Below, piece after piece: positions 38,295 through 49,604 of a stretch of 64,000 bases of DNA (position 1 is its first letter; each line of letters opens with the position of its first letter). The DNA comes from Apus apus (lineage: Eukaryota > Chordata > Aves > Apodiformes > Apodidae), in assembly GCF_020740795.1 (NCBI RefSeq), contig NC_067286.1, positions 17,984,350 to 18,048,349 of the forward strand, in the 5' to 3' direction. Position numbers and translations under genes: made by a program. The notes beneath the pieces were generated by a model, which had not been told where the DNA came from, did no database searches, and saw nothing but the letters and a program-made list of their open reading frames with translations.

Positions 38295-39049
38295 TGTCCT
38301 GTTTTGAGCCAGGATGAAGCCAGTTTTCCTTTTACTGTTGTTTTTTTTTTCCTTCAGTGAGCTCTCTTTTGACTAGCAGCAAGTTTTCCAGCTAGTGAAC
38401 TGATAACACCTGGAATGTTTATGTTACTGCTGAGATGCCAAGGGCACTTTTCACTACTTGTTGCACCTGTGGCCTCAGGTGCTACAGGAACAGAAGAGTT
38501 GTATCTCCAGCCCACCTCTAAGGAGGAGTGGACTAGATGGACAGCAACATTAACCAAAGTATTCCATTCCATATAAGCTCAGTAATCTCAGTGTAAGGTC
38601 AGAGATCACAGAAGACAACTTCCTTCCTGCTTCTTCCCTTCTCTTCCATCCATGGCTGGTGTCCAGGGAGGACTCCATCTATCCATCACCATTGATCCCC
38701 AGACCCATGCACTCCTGACCCTCACAACTCTCCCCTCAGCTCCTGTCTGCTCTGCTGCTCTCTCTGGCAGCTCCGGGACATTTCAGAACTGCTCCCAGCT
38801 CAGGAGATTCTGGGGGAGTTGCTGGGGTGGGGGGAGGCAATAGTGTTTTACACATTTCCTGAACACATTTGTATATAATTGTACATATGTTCTTATTAGT
38901 AGTATTTAATTAAAGCTGTCTAGTTTAGTTTTCAATCCAGGAAGTCTGTCTCCTAGTTCTCTCTCTTCTTTCCCTTCCTGGATGGGAGGGAGAGGGGATT
39001 GAGAGCCTTGTTGCTGGTTCAATTTTCGATCCTGAGTCAAATGGTGACA
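38295..39049 (+). mobile_element. Solo LTR of an avian endogenous retrovirus
   Basis: A ~755-bp unit starting TGTCCTGTTTTGAGCCAGG and ending ...CAAATGGTGACA, so with TG...CA ends. A CATATAAG TATA-like box lies near 38571 after CAAAGTATTCCATTCC, a pattern typical of bird ERV LTRs whose first bases read TGTCCTGGTTT. ATTAAA near 38911 may be its poly(A) signal. No retroviral coding sequence lies on either side, so it is a solo LTR. The flanks (ACATT/GGAAC) do not match, so no target duplication is visible. Its first ~135 bp are shared with 22349-22482. Confidence 0.8.
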
Positions 39050-39509
39050 GGAACTTTTGTGTAAAACAAGTGATTATGTTATCTTTGCTCGGCTATTTCA
39101 TGTCCTTTTGTGAAAAACGTCTGTTCTGATAATATTTTTCATTTTGCTCTCGTTAAAACAACTGATAAATCTGGCTAAGTGAATGCTGAGGTACTTTTCT
39201 TTTGTACTGGAGATAGTGATGAACCAGGTGGAGGTGTTTGGAATAACTAACACAGACCACTTCTGCTACTGCCAGTAGGTGAAGCTTCTACATGAATGGC
39301 AAACACCCCTCTTCAGAAATATAGTGACTCATGTATTGTAACTGTGGATTCAACCTAAAATTTGGGTTTTTGAGTCTGAGTAGCTTACTGATATCACTAG
39401 CAGGAATGAAAATTACAAACTGTTTTATTCAATGATGACTTTAGAATCACAGCACTAAATGGTTGGCTGCTGTATCAGGCCGTTGCATGCTGCTTGCTTG
39501 TACCTCATG
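39050..39509. other. Intergenic spacer between LTR and CR1
   Basis: No feature was recognised. The boundary with the CR1 downstream is blurred, and the CR1 may begin some tens of bases before 39510. Confidence 0.4.
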
Positions 39510-42468
39510 GGAAACACCTTCCTCAAAGGGGGAAGAGGATCTTTGCACAAGAAATTGTGGGACTGATTGACAGGGCTTTTAACTAGGTTTGAAGGTGGAG
39601 GAGGATACAGCTGGACATGCTAGTGAGGCCCGCTGGGTGTAGTAGCTCAGCATTTGTGGGGCAGTGTGATGGCATTTTTGAGAATCAGGCAGCCTACCAC
39701 CCTTCAGGAGCATGGGTGATAGATACTTTTGTGGGGGTCTATTACAGGCCACCTGATCAGGATGAGGAAGTTGATGAGACCTACTATAGGTGGCTGAAAG
39801 CAGCCTCTCAATTACAGGCCCTGGTTCTCACAGCGGATTTTAACAACCAGTTATTTGCTTGAAGGCCTAGTCATCCAGCCATACACAGTCTAGGACGTTC
39901 CTCCAGTGCATTAATGAAAACTTCTTGATGCAAATAATGGATGAGCCAACAAAAAGAGGAATGCTACTGGATCTTATACTCACTAACATGGAGGACCTGG
40001 TTGAAGCAGTGAAGGTTGAGGGCAGCCTTGGCTGCAGCAATCATAAGATGGTGGAGTTCAGGATCTTGTGCGGTAGGAACTGAATACCAAGCAGAATCAC
40101 AACCCAGGACTTCAGCAGGGCCAACTTTGGCCTTTACAAGCAATTGCTAGGGGAAATCTTGTGGGACAGAGTACTAGAAGGGGCCCAAGATAGTTGGTTA
40201 ACATTCAAGGACCACTTCTTCCAAGCTCAGGATCAGAGCATCCCAATGGGTAGAAAATCAAGTAAGGGAGCCAGGAGACCAGCATCATTAAACAAGGAGC
40301 TGCTGGGCAAACTCAAGTGGAAAAAGAGAATCTATGGATGATAGAGGGAGGGGCTGGCCACTTGGGAGGAATATAGGACTGTTGTCAGAGGATGTAGGGA
40401 GGCAACTAGGAAAGCTGAGGCCTCCTTGGAACTAAACCTTGCTAGTGATCTCAAAGACAATAGAAAGGGCTTCTTCAAATACATTGCAGATAGAACTAAC
40501 ACTAGAGGCAATATAGGCCTGCTGCTGAATCAGGTGGGTGCCCTGGTGACAGAGGATATAAAGAAGGCACAGGTAATGAATGCCTTCTTTGCCTCTGTCT
40601 TTACTGCTGCAGACTCTCCCAGGAGCCCCAGATCCCTAAAGCCCCAGAAGAAGTCAGGATGAAGGAGGAGTTCACGTTGGTAGATGAGGATTGGGTTAGG
40701 AATCAGTTAAGCAATCTGGACATGCATAAATCGATGGGACCAGATGGAATACACCCACAGGAGCTGGCAGAGGTCATTGCTAGGCTGCTTTCCATCATCT
40801 TTGTTAAGTCGTGGGCAACAGGAGAGGTGCGTGAGGACTGGAGGATAGCAAATGTCACTCCAGTCTACAAAAAGTGCAAGAAGGAGGATCCAGGTAACCG
40901 GTCAGTATCACGTCCATCCCTGGAAAGGTAATGGAACAACTTGTTCTTGGCACTATCTCTAGGCATATCAAGGATGAGGGGGTCATTAAGAGCAGTCAGC
41001 ATGGTTTTACCAAGGGAAAGTCATGTTTGACCAACCTTACAGCCTTCTATGAGGAAGTGACTAGATGGATAGATGATGGTAGGGCAGTAGATGTGGTTTA
41101 TTTTAAGCTGAAATAAGAGAGATTTAGGTTAGAGATCAGGGATAGATTCTTCACTGTAAGGGTGGTGAGACACTGGAACAGGCTGCCCAGAGATGTTGTG
41201 GGGTTTCATCCCTGGAGGTGTTCAAGGGCAGGCTGGATGGGGCTCTGAGCAGCCTGTTCTAGTGGAAGGTGTCCCTGCCCATGCAGGGGAGTTCGAACTT
41301 GATGATCTTTAAGGTCCCTTCCAACTAAAAAAATTCTGTGATTCTGTGATCTTGATTTCAGTAAAGCATTTGACAGGGTCTCCCACAGCATCCTTGTAGA
41401 TAAACTGAGGAAGTGTGATCTTGATGATCAGGTAGTGAGGTGGATCATGAACTGATCAAAAGGAAGAAGTCAGAGATTTGTGGTCACTGGGACAAAATCT
41501 AGTTGGAGGCCTGTGACTAGTGGAGTCCCTCAGGGGTCGGTACTGGCACCGGTACTATTCAGTATTTTCATCAATGACCTGGATGAGGGAACAGAGTGTG
41601 CCCTCAGCAAGTTTGCTGATGACACTAAACTGGGAGGAGTGGCTGACACACCAGAAGGCTGTGCTGCCATTCAGCAAGACCTAGACAGGCTGGAGAGTTG
41701 GACAGGGAGAAACCTGATGAAATTCAACAAGGGCAAGTGTAGAGTCTTGCATCTGGAGAAGAACAACCCCGTGTACCAGTACAGGTTCGGGGCTGACCTG
41801 CTGGAGAGCAGTGTAGGAGAAAGGGACCTGGGGGTCCTGGTGGACAGGAGGATGACCATGAGCCAGCAATGTGCCCTTGTGGCCAAGAAGGCCAATGGCA
41901 TCCTGGGGTGCATTCGAAAGGGTGTGGTTAGTAGGTCAAGGGAGGTTCTCCTCCCCCTCTATTCTGCCTTGGTGAGGCTGCATCTGGAATATTGTGTCCA
42001 GTTCTGGGCCCCTCAGTTCAAGAAGGACAGGGAACTCCTTGAAAGAGCCACAAAGATGATTAAGGGAGTGGAACATCTCCCTTATGAGGAAGGGCCTCTT
42101 TAGCTTGGAGAAGAAGAGACTGAGGGGCGACCTCATCAATGTCTATAAATACATTAAGGGCGAGTGTCAGGAGGATGGAGCCAGGCTTTTTTCAGTGACG
42201 TCCAGTGATAGGACAAGGGGCAATGGGTGCAAACTGGAGCATAGGAGGTTCCATGTAAATATCAGGAAAAACTTTACTGTGAGAGTGACAGAGCACTGGA
42301 ACAGGCTGCCCAGAGAGGTTGTGGAGTCTCCTTTGCTGGAGATACTCAAAACCTGCCTGGACAAGTTCCTGTGTGATGTGCTCTGGGTGATCTTGCTCTG
42401 GCAGGGGGGTTGGACTAGATGATCTTTCGATGTCCCTTCCAACCCCTAAGATTCTGTGATTCTGTGAT
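39510..42468 (+). mobile_element. Longest CR1 LINE of the window, host of a nested CR1
   Basis: It reaches further 5' than the other copies, starting upstream of the endonuclease conserved block (GVYYRPPDQDEEVDETYYRW near 39735). The endonuclease core is damaged (ADFNNQ instead of GDFNYP). The linker is at 40144-40662, the RT start at 40659-40931 and the RT palm near 40931-41100. It is interrupted at 41101-41348 by another CR1, then resumes in the middle of the YLDFSKAFD motif. The rest (41480-42103) is open: [43 protein letters not shown] and [19 protein letters not shown]. The 3' end has two ATTCTGTG octamers at 42451-42466. It belongs to the same subfamily as the copy at 23257-25186. Several stops and frameshifts make it inactive. 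Confidence 0.94.
41101..41348 (+). mobile_element. CR1 3' fragment nested inside another CR1
   Basis: It starts at TTTTAAGCTGAAATAAGAGA (a 3'-region CR1 motif), carries GGTTGCCCAG-like and GAACTTGATGATCTTTAAGG blocks, and ends with two ATTCTGTG octamers (41333-41348). The outer element's GATGTGGTTTAT is cut at 41100 and continues as ATCTTGATTTCAGTAAAGC at 41349. At most ~2 bp (AT) could be duplicated at the insertion site. The inner copy has the 3' sequence style of the CR1 copies at 0.4 and 7.4 kb, not of its host. Confidence 0.93.
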
Positions 42469-44023
42469 TGTGGTTGACATGAGGATTTTAGAGCACTGAG
42501 GATTAAACTATACCTTTAGTATTTGCTTTAGGATTTGGGATTACTGCCTCTTGATACAAGAGGGAATCGGTAGTAATTTTAAAATGTTTTGGTATTTACC
42601 GAATGAGATTTTTCAGTGGTTTTAATAAGAGAGTTAAAGATACAGAAAGTGGCAGGAAGAATATTCATCATCCCCAGAATGAAGACTTTCCTGTTCTTTC
42701 TAATACAGAGTTCTTAAACCTTTGGTATGAGCAAGGTCCCAGTTTTGTGTTCATATTTCATCTTCTCCCCTTGACAGTATCAACTGATTGTATCTGCCTG
42801 TCTCTTAAGGTGGTGGATAGGGCAGGAAAGGGAAGCAGAGTGCTCATGGCTGTTTGAGGGACATGAGAGAGAGAGAATGGGGCAAAAAAATGCTTTCAGA
42901 AATAAACCCACTTCATTCTTTTCTCCCTCTTGTAGGAGCAGCAGACAGCTAGATTAGCAAGGTCATCTCTGCATTTTTTGAGCCTTATCTTCTTGGAGCC
43001 AAGGAATATGAAATATTTTGGCAGAATCAATATCCTTGGCATAATTATTTGTAAAAACTAAGGTTACTGTTCTGTTGGCTTCTCCTAGTGCTTTTTGGCA
43101 GAGAATGAAGTTATTGATTGAATTTTGCAGATGACAACATGGATATTATAAATGCTCACTGTCTTCCCAGGTATGCATATTGGTATATAATTTGAATTTC
43201 AAGTGTGTGCAGTATTAAACTCATTTATCAGATATATGAGAAGCCTTTTCCCTGACCCTCTCAGAGGCCCTTGGTTGTTAGGGATAGTAATGGCATTATA
43301 AAAACAGGTAGGCTTCCCAGACTAAAGTTAGAGGAGGAGCAAAGAACACACAGCCTTGAACAGACTTGGTGGACAAAGTATGAAGAGGAGAAACAAAAGA
43401 GAAAATTTTCAGTGTCGGGTTCTAAGTCTGTCACAAAGTAAGATGGGAGCCAGTGTTTCTGACTCTCCCATCAGCTGCTGGCTAGACCCTTGTGGTGAAT
43501 CGTCAGAAACTAGAGGGGTCCACGCTGACACTGTAAGGATCTTCCCAAAGTCATTCTCTGCAGAGCAATCTGTTGACAGTGAGTTGGGGATGTGTGTGTG
43601 TGCTGAAGCATGCTGCCTTTTCCGGGGATACTTGAGAAGTGATGAGTCCTTCCTCTCTCTCCACCACAGATGAAATGAAAATGTCTTTGCTTGTAGATAT
43701 GGAGACAAGTAACTCTACAAAGAATAAATGGAAATAGTAATTTGCACAGAAAGCAATCAGGGGGAGGAATTAACTACTACAGTAAGTCACAAAGCAACAG
43801 ACGGTAGCTGGATCTTAAAAAGGCCTTAATGTTTTCCTAGTTATAAATTCACTGAGTATACATTTTGAAGACAGAATAAGGTGTTTTTAGTCCTGCCATT
43901 ACCTAAATTGCAACTTCTGTGAGGCATCTCTCCACTCCAACCCCCCACATTATTTAATTAACATTTTTTCCAGCACCTTGATACTTTTGGTATTTTCTGC
44001 ATGTTACCTGGATAAGCTGGGGG

Positions 44024-44041
44024 AAAAAAAAAAAAAAAAAA
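44024..44041. repeat. Poly(A) tract
   Basis: 18 consecutive A residues preceded by GGGG. No retroposed element is evident upstream. Confidence 0.85.
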
Positions 44042-45093
44042 GAGAGCAGGCTCTGTCATGGATCATGTTTTCATGGCTAATGTTGTGCTTTTTGATCGTG
44101 CTTGTGCATGAACTTCAGGGTACATAACCTCTTTTCTTTGACAGTGACTCTGTGGTCTGTGTTTGTGTGGTGTCAAACAGAGTCAAACTGCTGCTCAATT
44201 TAAATCTCCAAGCCATTTTCTTTATAAGTGAAAACTAGCATTCACATTCAAGCACTGTTGGTGTTCAGGCACCAGCACTACTTAAAGATTCCACAGGCCC
44301 CGTTTTGCCACTGACTCCCATGTTTGGGAGCCCATTTTTACCTAGGATTTTTGTTGCTGTTTATAATTAAAACAGAATTTAGCAGTGCAGCTGCAGCTTG
44401 ATTGCAGCTCTTCTAACCTCAAACGAAAACAGTCCTGCTTCATCTCCTGCAGTTGTATTGACACGGTGAGAATGGGGGGACAAAAGAAGTAATAATGCCT
44501 TTCTCCTGTCCTGCAGAAAATGTAAAACCACTATCTGGCAGGGCAGAGTAGATGCTGATTCAGAATGATGAAAAGGGGAACACTACTGAGAACAGAGCTA
44601 TGCTGTGAAGTTGTATAGATCAGCCACTTTTTATTGATAAGGCTACTTTTGTAATAATACCCTTTTGCTTTTGATGGTATTTCCACTGGCAGCATCAAAT
44701 AAATGTCTTGCGGCTTTTCTGGAAGTAAATGGTTGCATCTGGAAAAATTTACTTCTCATTTCAGAGCAAACCCAAAAGAATGAAAGCTTTATTTAGTGCG
44801 AAGCATTCTGCAGTGCAAGGGCGAGGCACTAAAATTTGGGCAGTTTCTTCATGATGATGGGCAGCTGTCACCCAGCCTGACTGCAGCCGCTAACAAAGCA
44901 GGAGGATAACAGCATGACTCACTGCACATGAAAATGCTTTTGAATTTCTGATAGTATTGGAGTGGTCTGGAAAAGCAGTGCTGAAAGTGAGCAGCCCCTG
45001 GAAAGCCATCTGAGTTCTTTAATGGTATCTCTCCATCCAGTGTGGTTTTTTCACTGTAAAGCTTTGCTTTCTGTCAGACAGTAAAACTTGTGT

Positions 45094-45124
45094 TGCCTAT
45101 CACAAGTAAAACTTGTGATAGGCA
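45094..45124. repeat. Perfect 14-bp hairpin with AAA loop
   Basis: The arms TGCCTATCACAAGT (45094-45107) and ACTTGTGATAGGCA (45111-45124) are perfectly complementary and separated by AAA. The word AGTAAAACTTGTG also occurs just before the left arm (from ~45080) and again across the loop and right arm, so a direct repeat overlaps the palindrome. This geometry is what replication template switching produces. A structured RNA cannot be excluded. Confidence 0.8.
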
Positions 45125-45192
45125 GGACTTCCTAAGTACACCCTTGAATGTGCATCAGCTTGAGCAAGGATGTTTGGTTTAGTTTAAGAATT

Positions 45193-45456
45193 CATAGAAT
45201 CATAAAATGGTTTGAGTTGGAAGGGACTTTAAAGATCATCAAGTTCCAACATGGGCAGGGACACCTGCCACTAGATCAGGCTGCTCAGAGCCCCATCCAA
45301 CCTGGCCTTGAATGCTTCCAGGGATGGAGCTTCCACAGCTTCCCTGGGCAGCCTGTTCCAGTGTCTCATCACCCTTACACTGAAGAATTTCCTCCCGATC
45401 TCTAACCTAAATCTCTCTTCTTTCAGTTTAAAACCATTACACCTTGTCCTTTCAAT
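45193..45456 (-). mobile_element. CR1 LINE 3' stub (antisense)
   Basis: Starts with CATAGAAT CATAAAAT and TGGTTTGAGTTGGAAGGGAC, followed by the CR1 3' region on the minus strand, and stops near TTGTCCTTTCAATA. About 264 bp remain. A further CATAGAAT at 45462-45469 may be another tail remnant. Confidence 0.9.
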
Positions 45457-45516
45457 AGAATCATAGAATAAATTATCTGTGTCTTGGTAAATGTCTCATC
45501 CTTTTGTCATGACTAG

Positions 45517-45582
45517 TGGAATAGCATAGTTCCAGCTGGAAGAGACCTGCAATGATTATCTAATCCAACTGCCTGATCACTA
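45517..45582 (-). mobile_element. Old CR1 3' remnant (antisense)
   Basis: ATAGCATAGTTCCAGCTGGAAGAGACCTGCAATGATTATC and the following ATCCAACTGCCTGATCAC pattern (given here only in part) match the 3' tail of an older CR1 subfamily. Only ~65 bp are recognisable and they are diverged. Confidence 0.65.
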
Positions 45583-47239
45583 TTGAAAATGTATGTCAGA
45601 AGTTATTTAGGAAAGTGAAGCTGAGGTTAATAATTTGTATTAACTTAAAGATTCCTACAGTGCTGTGTTGAATAATCTTTGAAGGCACCTCTGGTTTTGA
45701 GTCTCCATCATCAGTGGTGTCCCATATATGGCCTATCTCAAAATGTAAATTAGGTGTCAGTAGGTCTGTCTGCAGGGTCTTGGCCTGAGGACTGACAACA
45801 CTTTGGAGAATAAATCCATTTTATTTCCAGTTGGAACTAATTGGTAAAACGTGCATTCATAATAATGGTTGTTCTCCACTTAATTTGAACTATTCTAGGT
45901 AATTTCTGTAAATGTTAAATTAAAATTTAAGAATTAAGAAGAATAAGGAAAGAAATTAAATTATTATGAGCTAGTTCTGCCAGGCTTTATACTAGATCAC
46001 ACAGAATTTATGGCAAGGCAAACTTGGCTTACCCATCAAGAGAGGAAATATTAAAAGAAGTTGTTTAGAAAGAAGCTGAAATGCTTATTTTTATCTGCTG
46101 TCTCATGGATTGTTCTGGACATGATCAGAATAATTACTTCCTGTTCTTGTGTAAGTATCACATTTTTCTTCAAACTATTTCGCACCTCATGTTTTGCCCA
46201 TTAAAAAGATTCTGTTTTGGTTTTGTTACTTCTGCATAAATAAGCATTTGTAAGCATGTCTAGTGAGTACACTGCAGAAGTGTTATCACCCAATTAAGTT
46301 TTGCTTATATAGGAGTTAATACATGGATTATGCATGTGTAACTGATACCAAATGCTGTGATTGTTGTACTCTCTTATTAATAAAGGGATAAGACAAAAAA
46401 GTTTTGCATAATTCTGCATGCTGTTACCCCTTCCAAGGGTTTTGAAGCCTTGTGTTTCGTAGCCATCAGTACTTCCTTATTTTATTGCAGTACCCACAGA
46501 CCTTTTTACGAAATGGTAATCATGGTCCTCAAACGTGAATAATGAAGTACTTTGTTCCATATTGACAGGCCTGTACATGGCATGGGTCAGGGAAACACAA
46601 GTCTAGCCAAATACATCCAATTAGTAACTTTGCATTTTGAGATCTGACAACAAGGACAATTTTTGACAGTATATTTGTTTTGGAACTACTCTGTTGAGTC
46701 CACATATAAGTAGTGCAATGGGATTGGCAGTGTCCTATGCTACTTTTGTCAAAGTGGTGTCCCTAGCACAGAGTAGGGCATTGTCTCCACCATCCTGTTC
46801 TGAGGTCCCTGGTGTAGCCATACTGGAAGAATCTCAGGTAGCTGCTTGATGTTTTGCTTTACTGTGTTTTACCTCAGCACTAAAGCCAGAAGTCTGATTC
46901 TGATTCACCTCTAGGTTTGCATGTGCACACACAAACTATGCTCCTTATTTCTTTTTTTTTTTGACAACATCAAAGTTTTGCCCCTGTGGGGGCAGTGCCT
47001 ATCTGACCATTGTTTGATATCTGAGCCTGAATAGACTCTAGAAAGGGGATTTCAAGTGGCTGTCTTGTATTGGAGACATACCCATCTTACGCATTTCAGT
47101 TAGCCTGATTTTTAAGCAAAAGTTATCTTAGCTGAGTGCTTTTTAAAAAGAATATAATGGAAAGTAGCAGAGATCAACTAGCAGACATGCTGCTGGTCCA
47201 GCTACCTTTAAGCAGCTGTTTATCCGTCTTTTCCTATAG

Positions 47240-47310
47240 TGTTTCCCATCAGCATTATCAGAGTAGTGTGAATCCTGCCATGAACCTTATTCCTCAGCTG
47301 GCATTTCAAG
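47240..47310 (+). other. Exon-like segment, unknown transcript
   Basis: 71 nt preceded by TTATCCGTCTTTTCCTATAG and followed by GTAGGA. One frame is open (VSHQHYQSSVNPAMNLIPQL then AFQ), entered after one base and left after one base. That phase fits the segments at 55436 and 55645. No family is recognised. It could be a coding or non-coding exon of a + strand transcript, or chance. Confidence 0.25.
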
Positions 47311-49525
47311 GTAGGAGAAAAGTGGCTTTCGTCCTTTCTCCCTGGGGGAGCAAAGTGTGTGATAATGTGGCTGTGGGGATGTACAGGTTGCTTTAAAATG
47401 AATGGATTACACACTTCTGCCAGTCTGGGAACATCTGCCTTTATATGATAGTTGTATGTCTATATAGATATATTCAGGGTGAAAATGTTTTATCTTCCGT
47501 GCACTGTTTAGGGTTTTTTAATCATGCAGAAGTACTTAAGATTAAGACTTTAATAAGCTCTCTACTGTTAGAGAGCAAGCCTGCCAATGTGAGATTGGGT
47601 TGGCAGCTCAGTGGATTAATAGAAACATTGAGTTGGATTTAAAGCCCTGAATTATAATCTTTAAATATGCTTAGGCATTGTGGTTATGCATTTTCTCTGG
47701 GGAATCATTACACTCTCTGCTTCAAAAATTGCAGTGAAAACGTAACGGAAACTAAAGCACAACCTTGCCTACTGGCAAATATACTTTTATTCTTGGGGCT
47801 TAAATTCCTTCTGTGTACGTTTGTATACCTGGAGTATAATTCTTTGTGAGTTTTGAGTTCTTACTGTATTTTTGCCACAGCGCCTAGACCTAAAAAGTAA
47901 GAATTGCAGAGCAGAGCTGAGGAACTTTTCTACCTGCACAGAGATCTTGCTTAGGCTTTCAAATAAGCAAATCTTGTTAGTTGGAAATACTGAAGTGAAA
48001 ATGATGTTGAGGTTTTTGATACATGTTCTCAATAAGGTAGCCATGGGAGTTTTTCAAATTTGAGTAAGACTGGCTTGGCTGGCTACTTGACACCTTATTG
48101 TGTTGTTTTTGTTTTTTTTTTGTCCCCCTCTTCTGTGCAATTCTGTGATGTTTCTGGTTCATGTAACCCATTTTATTAGTATTTATCCTAAGAGATTTGA
48201 CTAGTCCCACTGCAATGATAGTATAGACACAACGTGATGCATTCTGGGATGTCTGCAGACAAATTGAAAGGCTTGAGAATATTTACATTGTAGGAGATTG
48301 TTTTTTTTATTTATAGAATTTACCAGTCTGAAAGGTATCTGGAATTAAGAGTTACTTTACTTGTGTACACATTTCTAGGGATTATCTCCAATTTAATTTG
48401 ACACTTCATACTGTAAAGCTCTCAGGGAATCTTTTAATTTTCAATGAAAGCTCAGTAAATTAAAATGAAAATCATTAGCACCGAGAATGGCAGTGTTGTC
48501 CTGAATCTCTGTTCATCCTTCAGGAGTGCTGTTTGTGCAGCTGAACACTCATCTGTGTCATTGCACTGATGTTAAGAAAGCTTTTTAACTTGCAGGACAC
48601 TGTGCCCCATGTGACCAGTGACACATCAGCTGTAACACACCTTTAAATGTTAGGGATCTCAGCAATTTTCAGTAATATTTAAATTGCATAGAAATTCACA
48701 CCCACTGCTCTCTGGATTGATTTCCTGTGAGGCTGGAAGTACTGAAAGTTGGAGGATATAAGAGAAATCAATGCCTATACCCCTTGTAATTGTTTTTTCA
48801 TCATCTGAGTATTGGCAGTGTTCTTAAGTAGCTCTGTGAACCTTCCACACCTGGGAGGGAAGTAGATGGGACTACAGTCTGAAAAGGACAGAAAAGCAGC
48901 TGGAACAGGATGAAAGCAAGATCAAGGAAAAAAAGGGTAAACAAAATTACATTGAACATTTCTATGCATGCCTTTTACCTTGTATATGCTAGATGGAGTG
49001 GTGACTCCTGATGACAGTATCAGCTGCAGTACCTCTGCTAGTTACCTGTATGACTGCTGGGGGGGTTGGAAGATGAAGACCCCCAGCTGCAGTACCAGTA
49101 GGGCATCACAGCTAATGTCATACAGGACTGCATCACAGCATGCTCCAGAGGACTGGCTTAGTACTAGAACTGAGAGAACTACCATCTACACAAGCCCCAA
49201 GACCCTTAAATGTGCTAAATCATGGGGACTAGGAGGAATAGTTTATAGACAGATACCATACATGCTGCACTGTCTGTTGTAAATCAGCTGACTATTTCAT
49301 GGGATGCTGCTCTATTTTTGTACATTACTTCAGGTCTGCTGAGGTGCCAAGTGTGGTCTGCCCAGGTTCTTGTCTGTTTCCAACCTTCTTCCATATTTTT
49401 AATCTATATGTCTCATACCTCTTGTGGGAAACTGTTCTTTTCTTCCCCATGTAAGTCTAAACCCCCGGTACCAGCTTGCGACATCTCTTATTTTTTGTTT
49501 CCCTTCTTCACTTGTCCTGGTGCAG

Positions 49526-49604
49526 AATTCTGGATTAAACTGGAGTCCTGTGGCAGCCATAGCAAAGATTGTTTGCATTGGAATAATCTAGTTCTGAGAT
49601 GAAA
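49526..49604 (+). other. Exon-like segment with a stop codon
   Basis: 79 nt between CCCTTCTTCACTTGTCCTGGTGCAG and GTATGT. The frame compatible with the segment at 47240 reads EFWIKLESCGSHSKDCLHWN and then reaches a stop near 49600. It could be a terminal or non-coding exon; evidence is limited to splice signals. Confidence 0.2.

Larger units (their letters stand above)
42469..45192. other. Intergenic region, part 2
   Basis: No gene was recognised. 43356-43708 is open on both strands (105 and 99 codons) without a known domain. A run of 18 A lies at 44024-44041. Sequence at 44770-44960 is GC-richer and carries a CAGCTG E-box (44862-44867) and a TGACTCA AP-1-type site (44915-44921), enhancer-like but unproven. 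Confidence 0.4.

Noticed and set aside
43356..43708. Open frames on both strands as a possible exon
   Set aside because: Simultaneous openness on both strands reflects low stop density rather than coding. No motif or splice phase supports either frame.
48968..49282. 104-codon + strand open frame as a possible small gene
   Set aside because: Composition reflects a local duplication of AGCTGCAGTACC words. There is no domain, promoter or poly(A) context, and random frames of this length are expected in 64 kb.
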